From: DATARR01 sp044868005
GTDB taxonomy: Bacteria > Acidobacteriota > Thermoanaerobaculia > Multivoradales > UBA5704
Direction of reading: 5' to 3'
Assembly: GCA_044868005.1 (NCBI GenBank)
Contig: JBIOVX010000230.1
Span: 7,291 to 71,290 of the forward strand
Length of the DNA: 64,000 nucleotides
The notes beneath the pieces were generated by a model. It did no database searches and had not been told where the DNA came from. It was given only the letters and a program-made list of their open reading frames with translations. Positions 33,721 to 42,023 of the stretch are shown here, in pieces. The translations under genes were made by a program, and so were the position numbers. Positions within the stretch are counted from its first letter, which is position 1. Each line of letters starts with the position of its first letter.

Positions 33721-34431
33721 CTAGGCGTTCTTCCTGCGCAGCTCGTCGCTGCGCAGTGCGTCGCGGATACCTTCGAGCGCGTCGATCTGCTCCTCCTCGT
33801 AGTCCCTGTACTCCCTGCACCAGGAGTCGAGGATGCGGGAGAAGACGCGCAGGTTCCTGGCGCCGCCCGGAGACGGGCCGTAGTCGGCGATCACCTGGTT
33901 GTTGAACTCCTCCCGCGAGACGTCGTCCCGCACCACCCTCTGGCCGTGCTCCAGCACGCCGCGGCTCTGGCCGCGGCCGATGGAGACCAGCGTGTACTCC
34001 ACCAGCCGCACCCGGTCGCTGCGCCGGTCGCCGCACCGGTACCGCCGCCGGTAGCAGCAGTCGTCGCGCTCGCAGCCCCAGCCGCCGCAGGAGCACCGGT
34101 CGCTCTTGCCCCAGCGGTCCCCGCCGTCGCCGTCGCGCCAGCCGTCTCGCCCGCCGTCGTGGCAGCGCGAGCCATCCCGCCATTGGGTACAGTCGTCGTC
34201 GTCCCGGTCTCCCCAACTGTCGCAATCCCAGTCGCGCTCGCGGCGGCCGGGATCGCGCCAGCCGTCGCTCGACCGGTCGCAGTCGTCGCGCCGGTCCAAA
34301 CAGCCGGTGAATCTGCGGGTCCAGGACGTCATGTCGCCGCCGAAGGTCTGCATCGAGCGCGACATCATGTCGGCGAACATGTTCATCGGCATGCTCATCA
34401 GCTGACCGAAGGCCTGCATCATCTGTTGCAT
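33721..34431 (-). CDS. Asp/Arg/Cys/Trp-rich protein with shared C-terminal domain
   Basis: The 236-aa product has three parts. A Met-rich amphipathic N-terminus (MQQMMQAFGQLMSMPMNMFA) comes first. Residues about 45-140 are extremely rich in Asp, Arg, Gly, Trp and Cys (DRRDDCDRSSDGWRDPGRRE, CSCGGWGCERDDCCYRRRYR). The C-terminal domain (GVLEHGQRVVRDDVSREEFN, then REYRDYEEEQIDALEGIRDA) resembles the N-terminal domain of the kelch gene at 27206. AAGGAGGAGG precedes the ATG. The middle could bind metal or be disordered and charge-patterned. No family is recognised. Confidence 0.65.
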   Translation of the reverse strand: MQQMMQAFGQLMSMPMNMFADMMSRSMQTFGGDMTSWTRRFTGCLDRRDDCDRSSDGWRDPGRRERDWDCDSWGDRDDDDCTQWRDGSRCHDGGRDGWRDGDGGDRWGKSDRCSCGGWGCERDDCCYRRRYRCGDRRSDRVRLVEYTLVSIGRGQSRGVLEHGQRVVRDDVSREEFNNQVIADYGPSPGGARNLRVFSRILDSWCREYRDYEEEQIDALEGIRDALRSDELRRKNA

Positions 34432-34465
34432 CGTGCCTCCTCCTTTCGGAGTCGTGAGCTCCTGC

Positions 34466-36169
34466 TCAGTTGTCCTTGCGTTTGCGGGCGGCGCCTCCGG
34501 CCAGGCCGAGCAACAGGGCGCCCAGCCCGGCGAAGAGAAGCGTCGCGATGACCTCGATCCACCGCCGCCCGGCAGGCATCGCCGCGGCGAGCCGGCCGGC
34601 CACCAGGGCCACGGCGGCCATCAGCATTCCCAGGGCGCCGGCCCCGGCGGTCGCGTTCTGCCGGCGTTCGCGCCGGGCGGGTGCCGTGGAGGGCGCGTGT
34701 CGCCGCCGCTCGACGCCGTCGAGGGCGGCTTCCAGTTGCCGCGGCAAGGCGGCGAGCGCTCGCGCGTAACTTTCCATCACGCGCACCATGGCTCTGGGCT
34801 CCCTGCCCAAGCGCCGCCACTCGCTCCAGGTGGCCTGCCAGCGCAGGTCCTCCAGGGCGGTGACCAGGGGATCGTCGACCTCGAGCCCTGCTTCGGCGGC
34901 CGGCGCGAGGGGCGCCATGACGCGCGCCAGCCAGAAGACGCCCCGATAGAAGTCGGCGAGGGCCGGCCGCGCCGTGAAGCCGTAGCGATGGGCGAGCTGC
35001 CAGTGCGCGAGGAGGTGCCTGGCGAGGGCGTCGCGGCCCGCGCTCAGCTGCCGGTCGGCCAGCGGCGCGAGCTGCCGCAGGCGCTTCTTGAAGGCGTCCG
35101 CGTCGGCCTGCGGTCCGGGCTCGAGCTCGGAGAGCAGACAGTCGGCGGCCCGCTCCGGGTCGTGATCGGCGGTGGCGCATACATAATCCCATAAGGGTCC
35201 CTGCGAGGCGCTGGTCAGGCGGCCGAAGGTACCCGCCTCGACCGCGATGCGGCCATCGTCGAGGAGCAGCAGATCCGCCTCCAGCGGAAAGCGCTCGCCG
35301 GCGAACGCCAGCTCGAGCCACGCCAGCGCCAGCCGCGGCGCGAGGTCGTAGGTCGGGCCGTAGCGGTCCGTTCCCCACGCCGCTCGCCCATGGGCTTCCC
35401 GTGCAGAGGTCGTGCCTGGGAAGCGATGCCCCGCCGCCAGCCGCCGCCCGGCGAGCACCGAGGTGGTGAGCACGGCGGCGGTGGAGAAGGGACGTTCGAT
35501 GGCCGGTGCGGTCAGCAGGCCGCGCGCCGCCGGCGGGGGCTCACCCAAAGGCACGGTCGCGGGTGTCGCGAGGGCGGCGAGCGCCTCGGCCTGGCTCCCC
35601 GCATCGATCTCCGCCTCCAGGGCGGTGCCGAAGTCGGCGATGGCCGCGGCGAGGTCCTCCCGGCTGCCGTTCCAGCCCGCCTGCAGCAGCGGCAGGAGCG
35701 GCAGGTCGCGCTCCATCTCCTGCTCCAGGCCGGGCCGGCGCAGGCGAACGAGGATTGGCCGGCGGCCGGGGAGAGTGGCGTGGTGGACCTGCCAGAGGGG
35801 ACCGGAGGAGACCGGCGTTGCCTCGAAAGTGGCGAAGAGCTCCGCGGGTCCCGCACCCACCTCCTCGACGAGGCGGCTCGTCACCGCGGCGGCCGGCGCC
35901 GCGGTGTCATCCGGCGTCTCCGCCAGCTCCAGGCACGCAGCCGGCGCGAAGAGATCGGCCCGCCAGGAGAGGTAGCGGGCGAAAGCCGTGAACACGGGCC
36001 CGAGTCTGGAGAGCGTTCGCGCCAGGTCGCGGGCGCTCTCGGCGTCGAGGGGAGCGCCCGCCGGCGGCGGTGAGCGGCGCACGCCGCTCCAACCGCGCGC
36101 GGCGAGATGGCGCTCCACCTCCCCGCGGCGCGCGGCGTCGGCGGCCCTGGCCAGGCTCAGCCGCGCCAT
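34466..36169 (-). CDS. degenerate ABC1/UbiB-like protein (pseudokinase candidate)
   Basis: The 567-aa protein can be threaded on the ABC1 kinase at 37857, but its signatures are gone. KFGQ becomes AFARYLSW, ASVGQVY becomes VSSGPLWQVHH, the catalytic-Lys strand VAIKIQRP becomes ILVRLRRP, HADLHPAN is absent, and the IDFG loop becomes VEAGTFG after DLLLLDDGRIA. Two C-terminal hydrophobic helices (ALGMLMAAVALVAGRLAAAM, IATLLFAGLGALLLGLAGGA) end in a KRKDN tail, much as in ABC1 membrane-anchored proteins. It overlaps the upstream DUF1702 gene by 13 bp. A regulatory pseudokinase partnering the intact ABC1 protein is an inference. Confidence 0.62.
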   Translation of the reverse strand: MARLSLARAADAARRGEVERHLAARGWSGVRRSPPPAGAPLDAESARDLARTLSRLGPVFTAFARYLSWRADLFAPAACLELAETPDDTAAPAAAVTSRLVEEVGAGPAELFATFEATPVSSGPLWQVHHATLPGRRPILVRLRRPGLEQEMERDLPLLPLLQAGWNGSREDLAAAIADFGTALEAEIDAGSQAEALAALATPATVPLGEPPPAARGLLTAPAIERPFSTAAVLTTSVLAGRRLAAGHRFPGTTSAREAHGRAAWGTDRYGPTYDLAPRLALAWLELAFAGERFPLEADLLLLDDGRIAVEAGTFGRLTSASQGPLWDYVCATADHDPERAADCLLSELEPGPQADADAFKKRLRQLAPLADRQLSAGRDALARHLLAHWQLAHRYGFTARPALADFYRGVFWLARVMAPLAPAAEAGLEVDDPLVTALEDLRWQATWSEWRRLGREPRAMVRVMESYARALAALPRQLEAALDGVERRRHAPSTAPARRERRQNATAGAGALGMLMAAVALVAGRLAAAMPAGRRWIEVIATLLFAGLGALLLGLAGGAARKRKDN

Positions 36170-37485
36170 CCTCTGCGTTCCCGGAAAAGCCCGCGCCAGA
36201 AGCCGTAGCGGAAGATCTCGCCCATGCGGCCCTCGCGCTCCAGGGCGGGCAGCAGCGCCAGCGCCCGCCGCGCCGGATCGCCCACCAGTTGGTCCCAGCG
36301 CCGCGCGCTGCCGCGGGCCGGCCGGTAGCTCACGAAGTCTTCGATCAGCGCCGCGCCCGGTGTGGTCGCCGCCCGCATGGCGATCGAGGAGGCCACGCCC
36401 TCGGCGAAGGCGTCGGTGGCGGCCAGCTCGTCGCCGTGCGGCCGGATCCACAGCTCCTCCAGGATCCACGGCTGGCGCTGGTTGACCAGCGTGATCGCCC
36501 AGGCGAGGCCGGTCACGGCGTTGAGCCAGGCGCGCTCGCCGGTTGCCTCGTGGCGCGCCTGGGAGAAGACCTGCTCGCTCGAGCAGGGCAGGAAGTTGAG
36601 CGGCGAGAAGTAGATGGCCCGGCCGGCGCCGTGCCAGAAGTAATCGTGGACTTGCGGGGCCACGCGGCGTACCGCGCGGTTGACCCGCGAGAGCAGCGGC
36701 GGATGGAACAGGCGGGTGACCAGCCCCAGCGACTCGTAGGCGGCGCCGAGGTCGCCGGGCCGCGAGTTGTCGCGGCACAGGCGGACCACCGTGTCCACGC
36801 TCTCGTCGATCGCGCCGCGCGTGGGCGCTTTGGCGACGGCGTCGATCTCCAGTTGTGCGGCCCACAGGCCGACGCCGGCGTGAAGCATCAGCATGCTCTT
36901 CTCGGGCAGCCCGTCCGCCACCCTGCCGGTGAGCAGGCCGTGCGGCGTCCGGCCGCGGTCCGAGAAGCTCACGCCCCAATCGTGGCCCAGCCCCTCGACC
37001 GCCCACAGGGCCGGAAACTCGCCGATGCCGTAGGCGCGCTCGGCGAGGTCTTGGATGGGCAGCGGGAAGCGGTCCGGGATGCCGAGGATGAGCGCGTTCT
37101 CGCGCACCAGCACGTAGACCTCGGCCTTGTTCAGCAACTCGACTCCCGCCGCCGGCGCACCGCCCGAGAACAGCACCTCGAAGCCGCCGGCCGTGCGCCG
37201 CGCCAGCTCCGCCGCCAGCCGCGGCAGCGTGCCGGCATCGAGCGGCTCCGGGCCGAGCGCCTGGCGCAGGAGGTCCGCGGCGCCGTCCTGGGCGCGGTCG
37301 AAGAGCGAGAAGATCCGCGACGATTGCGGCCCCATCCGGCGCCGCGCCTCCACGGTCACGTCGTCGAGCGGCGCCGCGGCGCCGCGCGCCGGAGGCCGGG
37401 CGGCGAAGACCTCGGCCAGTTGCTGCGCGCCGAGGACGGGCAGAGACCAGGACATCGAAAGCAGCGACCGCGCCAGCTCACGCAT
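36157..37485 (-). CDS. DUF1702 (UnbL-like) family protein A
   Basis: The 442-aa protein has the full family pattern: GVELLNKAEVYVLVRENALI, IGEFPALWAVEGLGHDWGVS, MLMLHAGVGLWAAQLEID, CRDNSRPGDLGAAYESLGLV, VHDYFWHGAGRAIYFSPLNF and TGLAWAITLVNQRQPWILEE, followed by AFAEGVASSIAMRA. It is the closer match of the two to the UnbL-like accessory proteins known from enediyne loci. Its start overlaps the small gene upstream by 8 bp and its end overlaps the degenerate ABC1-like gene. No secretion signal is visible. Function is unknown. Confidence 0.75.
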   Translation of the reverse strand: MRELARSLLSMSWSLPVLGAQQLAEVFAARPPARGAAAPLDDVTVEARRRMGPQSSRIFSLFDRAQDGAADLLRQALGPEPLDAGTLPRLAAELARRTAGGFEVLFSGGAPAAGVELLNKAEVYVLVRENALILGIPDRFPLPIQDLAERAYGIGEFPALWAVEGLGHDWGVSFSDRGRTPHGLLTGRVADGLPEKSMLMLHAGVGLWAAQLEIDAVAKAPTRGAIDESVDTVVRLCRDNSRPGDLGAAYESLGLVTRLFHPPLLSRVNRAVRRVAPQVHDYFWHGAGRAIYFSPLNFLPCSSEQVFSQARHEATGERAWLNAVTGLAWAITLVNQRQPWILEELWIRPHGDELAATDAFAEGVASSIAMRAATTPGAALIEDFVSYRPARGSARRWDQLVGDPARRALALLPALEREGRMGEIFRYGFWRGLFRERRGWRG

Positions 37486-37831
37486 CGCCCGGCTCCTCGT
37501 CCCCGGCCGGCGGCGCTCCCCGGCGGCGGGTGTTGGCGCGGGCCAGGATCTCGTGCCACCAGCCGGCCGCCTCGGCCGGCTCGACCGGCGGCCGCTCGGC
37601 GAAGCCGGCCAGGGTATCGACCATGCCGCGCTCCATCTGCTCGCCGAGGCGGAAGAAGTCGCGCGCCGAGCCCCTGAGGCGCTCGGCGGCGGCATGGCGG
37701 ATGGCGTCGAGACCTTGCCGCCGCGCCGAGGCGCCCATCTGCGAAGCGGCCACCAGCGCCGCCGCGCCGGCCAGCCGGCTCATGGACACGGCCCAGTCGA
37801 GAAAGTCGCTTCCGGAGTTGGCGCGGCGCAT
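37478..37831 (-). CDS. 117-aa operon protein, unknown
   Basis: The protein is helical and Ala-rich (MRRANSGSDFLDWAVSMSRL, AGAAALVAASQMGASARRQG, SARDFFRLGEQMERGMVDTL) with a Pro/Arg/Glu tail. A weakly hydrophobic first helix could associate with the membrane. The middle resembles phasin-like helices only loosely. It is held between the ABC1 gene (25 bp) and DUF1702 gene A (8-bp overlap). Confidence 0.6.
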   Translation of the reverse strand: MRRANSGSDFLDWAVSMSRLAGAAALVAASQMGASARRQGLDAIRHAAAERLRGSARDFFRLGEQMERGMVDTLAGFAERPPVEPAEAAGWWHEILARANTRRRGAPPAGDEEPGDA

Positions 37832-37856
37832 GACGGTTTCCTCGTTTGCCGGATCT

Positions 37857-39503
37857 TCAGGCCAGGCGGCGGAGCGCCGCGAGCGTGGAGAGGGCCGCGG
37901 CGCCGGCGAAGCCGAGCTCGGCCGTCCACAGGTTGAAGCCGAGGCCGGCGGCCTGCGGGACGAGGGTCGCCAGCAGGGCGGCGCCCAGGGCAGCAGCGCC
38001 GAGGGTGAGGGCGCGGACCCGCAGCCGTTCCGTGTCGCTCTCTGCGGGATGCCGCTCGTCCCCGTCCCGATCCTCCGCCAGGTGCTCGAGGAGTCGCGTC
38101 ATGCGCGCCGGACCCTCGTAGAGCAGGCGGTTGCCGGCGTCCGACCAGGCGAGGACCGTGCCGGACGAGAGCAGGCCCCGCCGCGCTTCGGAGGAGAGGA
38201 TCTCGGCGCAGCGGACGGCGAGCTGACGGCCGATGTCGAATCCCGGCGCGAAGCGGCCGAGCAGGCCGTCGATGGCGATCGCCGAGCGGATGTACTTGAC
38301 GATGTCGCGCTCGGGCATCACGCGGGTGGCCCGCGAGAGCTGCAGCATCTCGGTGAAGATCGGAGTGATCTTGGCCTTGAGGCGGCGCTCGCCCCCCTGC
38401 TCCTCGTACCAGCCGGCGGCCAGCCGGTCGATGCCGGCGCGGAAGCCGGCGATGTCGGAGGCGGCGTCGTGGACGGTGATCTTCAGATACTCGCTCTTGA
38501 TGGTCTCGAGGTCGCCGCGCGCCAGGGCCAGCGTCATCGCCAGCAGATGGCGGCGCGAGTAGCGGCTCATCTGGCCGGTGATGCCGAAGTCGATGTAGCC
38601 GACCTGCGAGCCGTCTAGGATGATGAGGTTCGCCGGGTGCAGGTCGGCGTGGTAGATGCCGTGGCGGAAGGCGTCGCCGATGAAGTTGTCGACGATCGCG
38701 GCGGCGAAGCGATGGCGGTCGAAGCCGCGCGCCGCGAGGCGCCGCGGCAGCACTTCGTCGCCCTCTTCGAGCGCCCGCAGGTAGCCGAGGAGGGTGGTGC
38801 CGTTCAGATATTCCGCCACCAGGGTGCGCCGGGTGGTGAACTCGGCATAGACCTCCGGCACGCGCTGCGCCGGGTTGTGCGCCGCCAGCAGGTACAGCTC
38901 CTCGCCGTACCGCGCCTCGTACCGGTAGTCGAGCTCCTCGCGGCTCCAGGCGATGAACTCGGACACCGGATCGACCAGCCAGTAGCCGGCCCGGATGCGC
39001 AAGGCGCGGATCAGCCGCAAGGTGACGATCATCAGGCGGATGTCCGCCGCGAACTCCCGCTCGACGTTCGGCCGCTGGATCTTGATCGCCACCTTCCTGC
39101 CGCCGAGGAAGCCGGCGTAGACCTGGCCCACCGACGCCGTGGCGATGGGCGCGCGCTCGACCGCGTCGAAGACCTCGCCCGGAGACCGGCCCAGCTCCTG
39201 GCGGAAGATCGCCTCGGCCGCCTCCCAGGGCACGGGCGCGATGCGGTCGAGCAGCTTGAAGAGGGCGTTGCAGTATGCGAGCGGCAGGACGTCGGGCTGC
39301 AAGGCCAGCATCTGCCCGAACTTGACGAAGGTGCCGCCGAGATCCTCGAAGAGGGTCCGCAGCCGCTCCGGCCCGGTCAGCCGGGCGTTCGGCAGCCGGC
39401 GCGCGAGCGGGGGATAGCGGCCGGCCAGGACGCCGAGGCCGTGGGCGAGAAGGACGCGAACGATCCTTCCCAGGCGCCTCAGCCCCATCCAGAAATCCGC
39501 CAC
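37857..39503 (-). CDS. ABC1/UbiB-family atypical kinase
   Basis: The 548-aa protein carries all ABC1 signatures: GGTFVKFGQMLALQPDVLP (KxGQ, about residue 60), ASVGQVYAGF (QxxY-like loop), VAIKIQRPNV (catalytic Lys, about 138), YHADLHPANLI (about 285) and VGYIDFGITGQ (metal-binding Asp). Two C-terminal hydrophobic helices anchor it in the membrane. Bacterial UbiB-type proteins support isoprenoid-quinone or lipid metabolism through ATPase activity. It is the first gene of the minus-strand block and divergent from the UnbV-like gene, 98 bp away, so the two may share a control region. Confidence 0.93.
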   Translation of the reverse strand: MADFWMGLRRLGRIVRVLLAHGLGVLAGRYPPLARRLPNARLTGPERLRTLFEDLGGTFVKFGQMLALQPDVLPLAYCNALFKLLDRIAPVPWEAAEAIFRQELGRSPGEVFDAVERAPIATASVGQVYAGFLGGRKVAIKIQRPNVEREFAADIRLMIVTLRLIRALRIRAGYWLVDPVSEFIAWSREELDYRYEARYGEELYLLAAHNPAQRVPEVYAEFTTRRTLVAEYLNGTTLLGYLRALEEGDEVLPRRLAARGFDRHRFAAAIVDNFIGDAFRHGIYHADLHPANLIILDGSQVGYIDFGITGQMSRYSRRHLLAMTLALARGDLETIKSEYLKITVHDAASDIAGFRAGIDRLAAGWYEEQGGERRLKAKITPIFTEMLQLSRATRVMPERDIVKYIRSAIAIDGLLGRFAPGFDIGRQLAVRCAEILSSEARRGLLSSGTVLAWSDAGNRLLYEGPARMTRLLEHLAEDRDGDERHPAESDTERLRVRALTLGAAALGAALLATLVPQAAGLGFNLWTAELGFAGAAALSTLAALRRLA

Positions 39504-39601
39504 GCGTTTCCTCCCCGGCCGCGGAACGCGGCGAGCGGGATGCGTCCTTAGTCCTGATGGTACAGTAAGATGCTAAGCAGAGAAAGTGATGGAGTCGAAG
39601 G

Positions 39602-42013
39602 ATGAAAAAGGATTCAGGTGCGATGAGCTCCCGTCGAGACCCGGCGTTGAACCCCCTCCCCTCCCGCTCGCGGCGCCGCCGTTTCTTCGCCGGCGTCCTC
39701 CCCCCCGTTCTGCTCCTCCCCGTCGCCTGGCTGAGCATGGACCGGATGGAGCGGGGCGGGCGGGAGTTCGCCGACACGGGCCAGGCGATCGTCGGCAGCC
39801 TCTCCAAGCTGGCCGAGGCGGTGAGAAACCGCGACCTCGCCGGCATCAAGCGCCTCTACAGCCCGAGCTTCCAAGGGCGGCGCCTGGGGCTCAACACCGC
39901 CGAGCTCAAAGATGAGAAGGACGGCGTCCGCATCTACCGCTTCCGCTCCTCCGGGGGCGCCGCCGACCGCCGGGCGGCGCTCGCCGAATGGCAGGAATAC
40001 CTGGCGGGTTTCCAGGCGATCGACGAGGCGCAGGCGCACATTCATCTCCTCGAAGACTGGGATGCGGACGGCGGCTTCGGAGCCAGCGTCCGCTTCGAGG
40101 CGATCGGCACGCGCCGGGGCGAGGCCCACGCCGGCATCGACCGCGCCTACTGGCGCCTGCGCTTCGACCCGTCGCCGCACGGCATGGTCATCCGCGACGC
40201 CGCTCTCATCGAGGGAGACCGGTCGGTCGGCGGCGATCCCCAGTTCACCGACGTGGCCGGCGAGGCGGGCGTCGATTTCGTCAACCGCTTCTACCCGGGG
40301 TTTTTCACCACGCCGCTGAGGTTCAAGATGCTGCGCTACGGTCCGGCCGGGATCACCGCGGCCGACGTCGACAACGACGGCTGGTACGACCTGTTCATCC
40401 CCGACGGCGTGGAGTCGCGCCTGTTCCTGAACCGTCGCGACGGCACGTTCGAGGACGTCACGGCCCGCGCCGGCCTGGCCGGGCTCGACGGCGTCTCGGT
40501 GGGCGTCTTCGCCGACTACGACAACGACGGCTTCAAGGATTTCTTCGTCAGCCGCACGTTCAAGCCCAACCAGCTCTTCCACAACCGCGGCGACGGCACG
40601 TTCGAGGACGTCACCGCCCGCGCCGGCATCGGCGCCGACTGCTGCACGACGGTCGCCTCCTGGGCCGACTATGACAAGGACGGCGATCTCGACCTCTACG
40701 TCGGCCGCTATCTCGACCCGCGGCTGGAGATCCCGGAGAGCTTCTACGCCAGGAACGGCGTGCCCAACCAGCTCTACCGCAACGATGGCGACGGCACGTT
40801 CACCAACGTCACCGAGCAGGCAGGGGTGGGAGAGATCGGCCTGTGCCTCGGCACGGTGTTCGGCGACTACGACGACGACGGCGATCCGGACCTCTATGTG
40901 GTCAACGACTTCGGCCGCAACACCCTCTACCGGAACAACGGCGACGGCACCTTCGCGGACGTCTCGCAAGCGGCCAACGCGCTGGCCTACGGGGCCGGCA
41001 TGAGCGCCTCCTTCGGCGACTACGACAACGACGGCAAGCTCGACATCTACGTCGCCAACATCCGCTCCGAGGAGCGCTGGTTCGGCGAGTCCCCCACGGT
41101 GCAGCGGTTCCTCGTCAACTCCTGGCGCCAGGGGATCTGGAAGACCGACATGCACCTCTATTGGGAGATCGTCCGCCAGTCCGGTTTCCGCTTCCGCGAG
41201 GTCTTCCAGCAGATGGGCTCGGGCAACACGCTGCTGCGCAACAGGGGCGACGGCACCTTCGACGACGTGACCTGGAAGGCGGGCGGCAATCCTCCCGGCT
41301 GGTTCTGGGGCTCCGGCTTCGCCGACTTCGACAACGACGGCTGGCAGGACATCTACTCCGCCAACGGCTGGGTGTACGGCAGGAAGAACACCGACTTCGA
41401 GCTCGATTTCTTCAACGGCGTCTCCGGCGACCACCGCAAGTACAAGTCCGGCTACTTCTTCGACCCGAAGAACTATCACGGCGTCTCGTGGCACGGCTGG
41501 GAGCACAACCGCCACCTGCGCAACAACGGCGACGGCACCTTCTCCGAGATCGGCCGCGCCGCCGGCACGGACCTCATCCTCAACAGCCGCGGCATCGCCT
41601 TCGCGGACTTCTGGAACCGCGGCGTGCTCGACATCGCCGTCGCCGCCTCGACCGACCGCCATGCCCTGCTGCGCAACGAGGTCGGCCGCAAGCGCAACTG
41701 GCTCGCCATCGAGGTCGCCGGCGCCGCCGGGCGCCTGCCCGACGGTGCCAGCAGGGATGGCGTCGGTACGCGGGTGATCGTGAAAGCCGGCGGCAAGACG
41801 CTGACGCGCGAGGTCGCGCTGGGGGACGGCTACGGCTCGCAGAACAGCCTGCGTCTCTACTTCGGACTGGGCGGCGCCCGGCAGGCGGACGAGATCGCCG
41901 TCCGCTGGCCCCGCTCGGGACGCACCCAGAGATTCCGCAACGTCGCCGCCAACGGCATGTACCGGTTGAGCGAAGGCGACACCGCCCTGGCGCCTCTGGT
42001 GCCGGCGCGATGA
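39602..42013 (+). CDS. CRTAC1-like FG-GAP protein with ASPIC/UnbV domain
   Basis: The 803-aa protein has an N-terminal Arg-rich signal anchor (SRRRRFFAGVLPPVLLLPVA), a 170-residue SnoaL/lumazine-like spacer, at least six FG-GAP calcium blades (DVDNDGWYDLFI, DYDNDGFKDFFV, DYDKDGDLDLYV, DYDDDGDPDLYV, DYDNDGKLDIYV, DFDNDGWQDIYS) and a C-terminal ASPIC/UnbV domain (VGTRVIVKAGGKTLTREVAL, LRLYFGLGGARQADEIAVRW). It is probably exported and forms an extracytoplasmic beta-propeller. UnbV-type proteins accompany UnbL in enediyne loci. Here it is divergent from an operon with two UnbL-like genes. Confidence 0.9.
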   Translation: MKKDSGAMSSRRDPALNPLPSRSRRRRFFAGVLPPVLLLPVAWLSMDRMERGGREFADTGQAIVGSLSKLAEAVRNRDLAGIKRLYSPSFQGRRLGLNTAELKDEKDGVRIYRFRSSGGAADRRAALAEWQEYLAGFQAIDEAQAHIHLLEDWDADGGFGASVRFEAIGTRRGEAHAGIDRAYWRLRFDPSPHGMVIRDAALIEGDRSVGGDPQFTDVAGEAGVDFVNRFYPGFFTTPLRFKMLRYGPAGITAADVDNDGWYDLFIPDGVESRLFLNRRDGTFEDVTARAGLAGLDGVSVGVFADYDNDGFKDFFVSRTFKPNQLFHNRGDGTFEDVTARAGIGADCCTTVASWADYDKDGDLDLYVGRYLDPRLEIPESFYARNGVPNQLYRNDGDGTFTNVTEQAGVGEIGLCLGTVFGDYDDDGDPDLYVVNDFGRNTLYRNNGDGTFADVSQAANALAYGAGMSASFGDYDNDGKLDIYVANIRSEERWFGESPTVQRFLVNSWRQGIWKTDMHLYWEIVRQSGFRFREVFQQMGSGNTLLRNRGDGTFDDVTWKAGGNPPGWFWGSGFADFDNDGWQDIYSANGWVYGRKNTDFELDFFNGVSGDHRKYKSGYFFDPKNYHGVSWHGWEHNRHLRNNGDGTFSEIGRAAGTDLILNSRGIAFADFWNRGVLDIAVAASTDRHALLRNEVGRKRNWLAIEVAGAAGRLPDGASRDGVGTRVIVKAGGKTLTREVALGDGYGSQNSLRLYFGLGGARQADEIAVRWPRSGRTQRFRNVAANGMYRLSEGDTALAPLVPAR

Positions 42014-42023
42014 AGGCCGCGGC

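Noticed and set aside
39614..41662. 682-codon minus frame opposite the UnbV-like gene
   Set aside because: The + strand has six regular FG-GAP blades; the antisense frame is a repetitive shadow of them.
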